A DNA stretch of 64,000 bases. Source: Saksenaea vasiformis B4078. Its lineage: Eukaryota > Mucoromycota > Mucoromycetes > Mucorales > Saksenaeaceae. Numbering within the stretch: position 1 is the stretch's first letter; every line of letters begins with the position of its first letter. Shown here one piece after another: positions 58,001 to 64,000 of this stretch. The notes beneath the pieces were generated by a model. The model had not been told where the DNA came from. It did no database searches and saw nothing but the letters and a program-made list of their open reading frames with translations. The position numbers and the translations under genes are program-made. The DNA is taken from NCBI GenBank assembly GCA_000697055.1, contig JNDT01002392.1, positions 62,001 to 126,000 on the forward strand, written 5' to 3'.

Positions 58001-58440
58001 TATTTTCTATAGGAAGCTCTCGTTCTAGCTTTATGCTTACGCTACACACATAGTCTGTCTGGAAAGTGGATAAATCCTGTTAAAATTTAATCTCTGTTAT
58101 CATTAGCAAATATTGAGGCTTCTGTCAATGTATGCATTCGCATAAGGTTGATGTCTACATGACTACCTCCTTCCCGCCATCTTTCAGTTAAAACGAATGG
58201 ATTTGGACGAGACAGTTCTGTCTACTCATTTTGTATATCATCCGCAGACATATCAACATCAAATGAGGTGACATCATTTACATTCGATGTAGTGCCATCA
58301 GCCTCCATGTGTTCACGTAAAGCGTTCATATCAAAGAAGTAAAAGATGAGTTTGCTACCACCCTTTTCTTTGCAAATGGCGGAGTTCATGCAACGCAAAA
58401 TTCATTAGCAGCCGGCGCAAAGTCACACGCAAAATCCTGA
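58001..58440. other. Spacer left of tandem repeats
   Basis: No gene seen. Ends with several ACGCAAAAT motifs (58393, 58426) that recur inverted at 59496-59549. Confidence 0.5.
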
Positions 58441-58500
58441 GGCTCATTTTTGGGTAGGCTCATTTTTGGGTAGGCTCATTTTTGGTAGGCTCATTTTGGT
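58441..58500 (+). repeat. Short tandem repeat, 4 units
   Basis: Unit GGCTCATTTTTGGGTA, repeated four times with loss of one or two bases in the later units. Confidence 0.95.
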
Positions 58501-58652
58501 AGAAGTAAATACCACGAAGGTAGCTGTGTTCAATCGCTTTCCTTTAATTGAAAGTTTCTATCAAAAATCTTCCATGTTTTGCTAATCTAATTACAGAAAT
58601 CAAATTAATGGTTAGGATTTGATGAACGAAAGGGTCAATTGAGCGGAAGAGT

Positions 58653-58941
58653 CTCGTGGATCTTTCGACAGTGCTTTCTTACGCTAGTGGCGCAACTAGG
58701 TTTCTTGATGACCTCTTCCCCTAGTCTTTGATTGCCTCCAAATGCGCCTTGGTGACTGTCCCTACTCAGTGAGAGGTGCCATTGTATATGGTAGGATGAG
58801 CCTATGCATCTTCCGACAGTGCTTTCTTACGCCCCATGTGGCGTCCTTTGAAAGCTACCAAGAAATGTGCTTTGGTACCTGTTCCTGCTCAACGAGGGGT
58901 GCCACTATGCGTGGTAGAAAGATCCAATGACGGGCTCTTCC
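58653..58941 (+). repeat. Nested direct repeat, copy 1
   Basis: Nearly identical to 59069-59357 (offset 416 bp). Each copy itself contains two diverged half-units, both starting with CGACAGTGCTTTCTTACGC and sharing a segment ending GGTGCCAnT...TGGTAG. The pair of halves therefore occurs twice. Confidence 0.95.
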
Positions 58942-59068
58942 GCTTACTATGGCTTAGTACTTCCCGAAAAGATAAGTTATCCACAAACCATTGTTTATAT
59001 TAAAACGATATCTAATCTGATTTAAATAGTTACCGAAAACGTCCCAGATATTTAGGAAGATGAAGGGT

Positions 59069-59357
59069 CCTCTGGATTTTTCGACAGTGCTTTCTTACGC
59101 TAGTGGTGCAACTAGGTTTCTTGATGACCTCTTCCCCTAGTCTTTGATTGCCTCCAAATGCGCCTTGGTGACTGTCCCTACTCAGTGAGAGGTGCCATTG
59201 TATATGGTAGGATGAGCCTATGCATCTTCCGACAGTGCTTTCTTACGCCCCATGTGGCGTCCTTTGAAAGCTACCAAGAAATGTGCTTTGGTACCTGTTC
59301 CTGCTCAACGAGGGGTGCCACTATGCGTGGTAGAAAGATCCAACAACGGGCCTTCCC
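59069..59357 (+). repeat. Nested direct repeat, copy 2
   Basis: Second copy, with only a few differences from 58653-58941, mostly near its edges. The approximately 127-bp spacer between copies is unrelated to either. Confidence 0.95.
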
Positions 59358-60016
59358 CCTTCCACGCTCTAGTTTCCTGAATAACATATCCTCTTAGGTG
59401 GTTACTACTGTACAAAAAGGAAACTCTCAGATAGAAATGCAAATATGATTCAGTTTAACAAGCGAAGATTTTTCATTTTTAAGTTACTAGTGGATTTTTC
59501 CTTGATTTTGCGTCCGTTTGAAGGTATTTTGCGTTAGTTCTAGATGAATTCTGCGCTTTGAAGTATGTCTTTTTACGTTCATTCAAATCTATGATTTGCG
59601 TGTCATAGCCTTCCATGTTACGTTTGTGTCATTGGTAGTCTCCCGTTACCTAACGCAAAATGTGTCGGACAGGGTTTCATTGTCTCGGCAAAGGACGTGT
59701 TAAAGATAGGGTTCGACTATCTCGTGTTAGAGATAAGGTTCTTTTACTTCATGCCAAAGGGTGTGCGAGAGGTCCGATTTTTCTGGTCTCATGAAAAGGA
59801 TGAATCTGTGATCGCATTCTTGCTATTCATGCAAATGGTGTGTCAGAAACAGGATTTCATTGCCTCATGAAAAAGATGCGTTGAAGATAGACCCACAAAA
59901 AAGAGATCGTTTGCGGATGTCGGACATGAATCAAAATACAGCAAAGCAGTAAGAAATTAAGTAAATAGTATACTCGGATCCTAACATTCTACAGTTTGTA
60001 GACGCAAACAAACAAA
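59358..60016. other. Spacer with degenerate tandem repeat
   Basis: Contains inverted ACGCAAAAT motifs (59496-59549) and the degenerate array at 59662-59891. No gene supported. Confidence 0.5.
59662..59891 (+). repeat. Degenerate tandem array, about 37-40 bp period
   Basis: About six diverged units around the theme TTTCATTGCCTCATGAAAAA followed by GATGCGTTGAAGATAGG; the first and last units are most alike. Confidence 0.55.
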
Positions 60017-60337
60017 ATGATCTTCATACGGCAGTGGCTGGGTGGGCCTTTTTTACTTTTCTTTTCCTCAGCTGTGCCCACCATGGGTTTGGTGCGGTGC
60101 GGCAGCCTGCACGAGCGGCAGGATACCTTCGGGGTAAGTAAGAGACATCATCACATCATTCTATTTACTAACCATGAAATATGTTATACGCGGCTGCAAT
60201 AAATTCGACGTCCATGGGAGGACCAACTTCATGTAAGTAATGTATTGTATTTCTGCCATGATTGGTATATTAACTACGTACGTTCGTTTTCTTTTCAGCG
60301 CAAGATTGGTTCGTTCTGGACGCAAAATTTATTGTAG
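60017..60337 (+). CDS. Possible small secreted peptide gene (weak)
   Basis: Three exons could be joined in phase 0 (60017-60133, 60221-60232, 60299-60337) to give a 55-residue peptide that starts with a signal-peptide-like stretch (WLGGPFLLFFSSAV). The donors are good (GTAAGT twice) and the last acceptor is good (TTTTCAG), but the acceptor at 60220 lacks a pyrimidine tract and the second exon is 12 nt. The last exon overlaps the dispersed repeat at 60317, and its stop is not conserved in the other repeat copies. It may be chance. Confidence 0.25.
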
Positions 60338-60369
60338 AGTAGTGTAAAACGTATTTCAATAAACAGTAG
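60317..60369 (+). repeat. Dispersed short repeat, third copy
   Basis: Reads TCTGGACGCAAAATTTATTG, then TAGAGTAGTGTAAAAC through AATAAACAGTAG. Matches the minus strand of 34752-34806 at about four bases in five. Confidence 0.7.
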
Positions 60370-60599
60370 TTTAGTCTGAATGCTCCGTTTTTATGTATCC
60401 CTTTATTATTGGGTACCGGATAGTCAGTGGAACTGGCACTTTTCGCCGCACTCAGCCTTTTCTGACCCTGCTATTTTTGCAAGTGATAGCGAAGCGATCG
60501 AACACTAACGGTTTTTTACAATCGGTACAACCTGCTATACTGACTTATAACTGTTCGGTACGGTTCAGTACAGTTGTCAGTATAATCGATTCGGTATTA

Positions 60600-61560
60600 G
60601 GAGCCCTATACATACCATATCGGTAAAATGCGATAGGACATCTCCCGTCTTATTCATGATTCTTAAGATTTTGTCTTGTTCCTCCAATAACAAGGATTTC
60701 ACGGTAGCAAGATTGACGTCTGATCGAACGATTTTTCGCAGACTTGTGGTGGCCATCCGAGTACACCTTCGTGTGCTCTCTTCATCGTCATCGTCACCAT
60801 CATCATCGTCGCTATCATCGTCACTTGGGTCTTCGTCACTATCTTCGGCCCTTCGCTTTCTTTTGCTTGGACACTACGGGAAAACATCTTGGAAAAATCT
60901 TGGATTTTGTTGGTTTTGTAAGGTTTCTCCAAGATCATGCTAAGGTTTTGTTAAGACTTTTCCAGGCTTACGCAATAGTTAAGGTTTTTTCCCGTAGTGG
61001 GATTACCACCGTTGCTATCGCTGTCACTGGTTTCTGCTTTTGTTTGCCTTTGCCTTTGCCTTGCCCGCCTTTCCCTGATTTCTGGCGAAGCCTCAATTGC
61101 CGGCTATAAAACGTGGCAGCCATCTTCTTCCATATGTTCGTTGGGTTGTTCATTCCTTTCAGGCGGTCTTCTAAAGTGTGAAAACTGGCTGACGTCCTGT
61201 ATTTTATCTTGATAGTGCTGTACAGGTTGTCTGAACCTTTGGTACTGCTGATGGTACCTTTCGGTATTCCCCTTCTGTCAACAAATTTCTCCTTGAACTT
61301 GGTCAGGGCTGTTTCGGTTGGGATTTGTTCCTTGTAATTTTAATGAATTCAGCATGCAGCCTCTTATTACTATAGAAGAGTGGTTATTAGCAAGTCGATA
61401 AATGTTGTGTGATAGTTACATTTGTTTCTCCAGCTCTTCCAAAACGACCTCGGTGGTGATGCCCATTGAAGAACGTTCTTTGGTTTTTCGCCCCATCTAT
61501 GTTCTAGGTCTTTTAACTGCTGTAGGTGGCACATATGGCGCTGGCTTTTTTCCCGTTTTG
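60600..61560 (-). pseudogene. Decayed coding region of unknown function, split by a MITE
   Basis: Minus-strand pieces: TGKKPAPYVPPTAV (about 61540), KTKERSSMGITTEVV (about 61480), KFKEKFVDRRGIPKGTISST (about 61290) and MNNPTNIWKKMAATFYSRQL (about 61130). After a frame change there is an acidic/basic stretch (SKRKRRAEDSDED, then Asp runs) and finally ATVKSLLLEEQDKIL and DVLSHFTDMV (about 60640). The CACTA-ended MITE 60872-60999 sits inside the acidic stretch. Deleting it with one GGA restores an unbroken frame there. The composition is like lineage-specific, often mobile-element-linked, Mucoromycota proteins, but no named family fits. Confidence 0.5.
60872..60999 (+). mobile_element. 128-bp MITE with CACTA termini
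   Basis: Begins CACTACGGGAAAAC and ends GTTTTTTCCCGTAGTG: perfect 13-bp terminal inverted repeats. GGA flanks both sides (60869-60871 and 61000-61002), fitting the 3-bp target duplication of CACTA (EnSpm) elements. No coding capacity. Confidence 0.85.
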
Positions 61561-61640
61561 CGACTGGACGCCGTCCTTGGTGACTTGAACGACGTGATTG
61601 TCAACGCGAACCAAGTGCTGGTTGCTGTATAAGAATCCGC

Positions 61641-62688
61641 CTGATGTAGCAAGGGGATCTTCAAGTATGCAGCGCTATTGCCGACGATCTTTGGTTTCGT
61701 CTAGGTAGAGAAAACGTAGACACAGGTGTCGTATATTTTAACCAGAGCAATTAATAGCAGCATGCATCTTGCTAGTATCCAAGTGTTGTTGGGTAGGTGC
61801 AAACTGATATTGGTGTCTTTCCGCTGTAGGTGTTACACGATCTCGTTACCAAGTACTGCTTCTTGAGACGTTGTGTCTGAAACTTGCGAAACGATCTCGA
61901 TTCTCCTTGCCCATAGCCAGTATGTCGCTTGCTTCACATTTTCCTTCCATATATGTTGGTCATTTGCAGACCGGATGATGCTTCTTAACTATTCTTCATA
62001 GCCTGGAGTTGGATGCCGATCGGCCACATCATGGATGTTGAGCCGCGGATCTCCTGAGAAGCTCACCTGTGGAAGCTAGATGATATTATTAGTTCCTAGG
62101 GCTTCTTTTATAGTTTAGATGTGCCATGTAGTCAAGAAGTCTAATGCGTAGTTAAAGAGAAAGAGAAGAAGGAAACATAATTCTTTGTAACCGTGGATGA
62201 TGCAGTATGATAAGCATTGGAAGACAGCCTTTAGATACTTTTTGCAAAACCGAGCCTATGTCATATCTAGTTTTTATCGTGCTACTTCCATGTTGTTGCA
62301 TCTATACACTTGAGTCATGTTGACCACACAGGACATCATCGCTCTATAGTACCAAGGTTCTATCAAGCCAGTTCCATGTTCTCAAATTTTCTAATTTTGC
62401 TCGTGCTGGCGATGTCGTATACATCGCATATAGGAACATCGGTCCATACCTTAAAACTGGGATAACGCCCAAAGCTAAGACCATTTATAAAACGTCAAGG
62501 AAATCATTCTGCTGCCCTGAGGCAACTCAATGAATAGACCATAATAAGAGCACATGCACGCACAAATACAACACCATCTCTTACTTTCTCAATGAAATAA
62601 AGAGAAGACTCAAAGGACTTTCTGCTTATCGCTGACGATGAAACAAACAAAATCCACAAACAAATATTGCATCATCGTCATCTTGCCA
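61641..62688. other. Intergenic, no gene seen
   Basis: About 1 kb. No splice-consistent coding signal on either strand. Confidence 0.5.
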
Positions 62689-63322
62689 CCAGGTAATATT
62701 CAGTTCGATGGAAAACCGTCCCTTACACACGCCAACTTGATGCTGTGAATACTTAGAACTTAAGGATCTCCGGGTAAGAACAGTGCAAGAATCCCTGGGC
62801 ACACAAATAGTTGCTCTAATACCATTGGGTAGTGGCAATAAGCGTTTCAAGTAGTTACATGTAGAACAGCCGTCGGTCCTGATATTCGTTACAGTGTAGC
62901 AGTACGAAAAAACTTCAAGGTGCTTTTTTTGGGGGCACTGGATATACGCTGGTTGCAACCCCGATTTTTGCAACTGACAACAGACTCTTCTCATAAATGC
63001 TTAACAACGAATCCGACCTCGTTGCAACCTAATTATCACGGAATCCGGTTCGCAACCTGGGCTTTCTCGAGGCTGATTGGGAAAGCGGAAGCCCATTGCA
63101 CATGTAAATGCTGACCACGAACGTCTGCCAGTACTCTCAGTCCCTGGAGCAAGAAGAAATTGCGATGCCAGCAGTTCTGAGGTTTCGGGAAGTGATACAA
63201 CAGCTTTTTTAAGGAGCAAGTCATTATGGGAAACCATGTTTCTGATTGACTACCTTTCCGTAAGTAAAAAGTTACTGTAATAGCCATACCAACACGGTTT
63301 TGTTACGCGGACTATTTTGGAG
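62689..63322 (+). repeat. Direct duplication, copy 2 (about 635 bp)
   Basis: Second copy of 53890-54524, same orientation, start points 8.8 kb apart. Ends near TTTTGTTACGCGGACTATTT in this copy. It has no TG...CA ends and no target duplication that I can see. Confidence 0.85.
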
Positions 63323-64000
63323 CGTTTCGAGATTGGGATGTTCTATTTAAGAGACTTCAGCGTTTTAAAGGTTGACCACTGATAGATGCCGCCAGTTTCC
63401 CTTTCCACCTGAATATTCGCAGTGCGGCGCCTACCTCTGCGGAAGGGGTAAAGTAGATATTCGTCAAACATATCGGAGGCTCTAGTCTGTACAATGCTTA
63501 CGTTACTTGACTAATCTTGCGTCACACAAAGACTACGTTCATACAAAAAGCACGAATCTATGATGGTAGTAAAAATGGGTAGTGGCCTAATAACCGTGAA
63601 ATATTTCGCCCCTCTCTTGAGAGACACAATAGGCAAACCATCAATGATACGGACTTCCAATTCCTTGCGTTGCATGCATTAACTCCAAAGCAAGCGTGCA
63701 AAAATGTTGTTTACAATAAAGAAAAATTTACTATAACGGCTTAGTCGGACGTTTTTTATCGCACATTTGTCAATGTCTGGTATGGAATTCTCAACCTTCT
63801 TTTTTGGTAGATCCTTGGAATCTCTACTGATAAATTATTTTTTTCTCAAGACCATTTTTACATACAATGTAGCTGGTATTCCTGGCCATTTAATAATCGA
63901 ACGCACATAACTGTAATATGGTTTCTTTATCTCACAAATTCTTCTTGAAACATGATCAACTTCCCTGCATTGCTTCATATTAAAGGCAATGAACATTCCC
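63323..64000. other. Right edge, no gene seen
   Basis: AT-rich, no supported open frame or repeat. Any gene here would be mostly outside the window. Confidence 0.5.

Noticed and set aside
58742..59397. Duplicated 62- and 79-codon plus-strand frames
   Set aside because: They are the nested repeat itself; identity is explained by duplication, and stops close both frames soon after.
53890..63322. LTR retrotransposon bounded by the 635-bp direct repeats
   Set aside because: No TG...CA ends, no primer-binding site, no gag/pol, and the interior holds a spliced cellular-type gene.
1..64000. CRISPR array or prokaryotic operon structure
   Set aside because: No short regularly spaced identical repeats with unique spacers. 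Introns and gene content are eukaryotic.

Overview
The window is fungal nuclear DNA, most likely from a Mucoromycota (Mucorales-type) genome. The evidence is about 16 conserved eukaryotic genes split by many short GT-AG introns (about 40-110 nt), TACTAAC/CTAAC-like branch sites, very small exons, and gene families typical of that phylum. I cannot name the genus. I saw no tRNA, rRNA or CRISPR array.

Layout: a 5'-truncated site-2 protease gene (1-1127), a PKA regulatory subunit with a GC-AG intron (1291-2532) and an ataxin-3 deubiquitinase (3029-4107) open the window. From 4706 to about 9350 (minus) lies a large, damaged locus that reads as MACPF-like domain, linker, second MACPF-like domain, then 14 Sel1 repeats. 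9350-14200 holds decayed coding remnants and a 100-bp pogo-type MITE.

Housekeeping block 14199-51553: V-ATPase subunit E and phosphomannose isomerase (head to head), a 2940-aa FMP27/BLTP2 lipid-transfer protein, a SET methyltransferase facing a tail-anchored coiled-coil protein with a dynein-adaptor-like CC1 box, a THP3/LENG8 protein, TTI1, a LIM protein, a RING-CH membrane protein, a homeobox protein, AP-1 beta, a chitin deacetylase and a G3BP-like protein. Most are spliced and exon phases close exactly. TTI1, the RING-CH gene and the homeobox gene are single-exon.

Accessory block 51554-64000: repeat-rich. It has a 635-bp direct duplication 8.8 kb apart, one intact six-exon gene of unknown function, a Tc1/mariner fragment, a 416-bp-period nested repeat, a degenerate short tandem repeat, and a decayed coding region interrupted by a 128-bp CACTA-ended MITE with a 3-bp target duplication.

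The genes do not form a pathway. Functional themes are signalling and ubiquitin (PKA-R, ataxin-3, RING-CH), membrane traffic and lipid transfer (AP-1 beta, FMP27, V-ATPase E, coiled-coil adaptor), cell wall (PMI for mannose supply, chitin deacetylase) and RNA biology (THP3, G3BP). Exon joins were worked out by hand from splice signals and protein-family conservation. They are consistent in phase but not transcript-verified.
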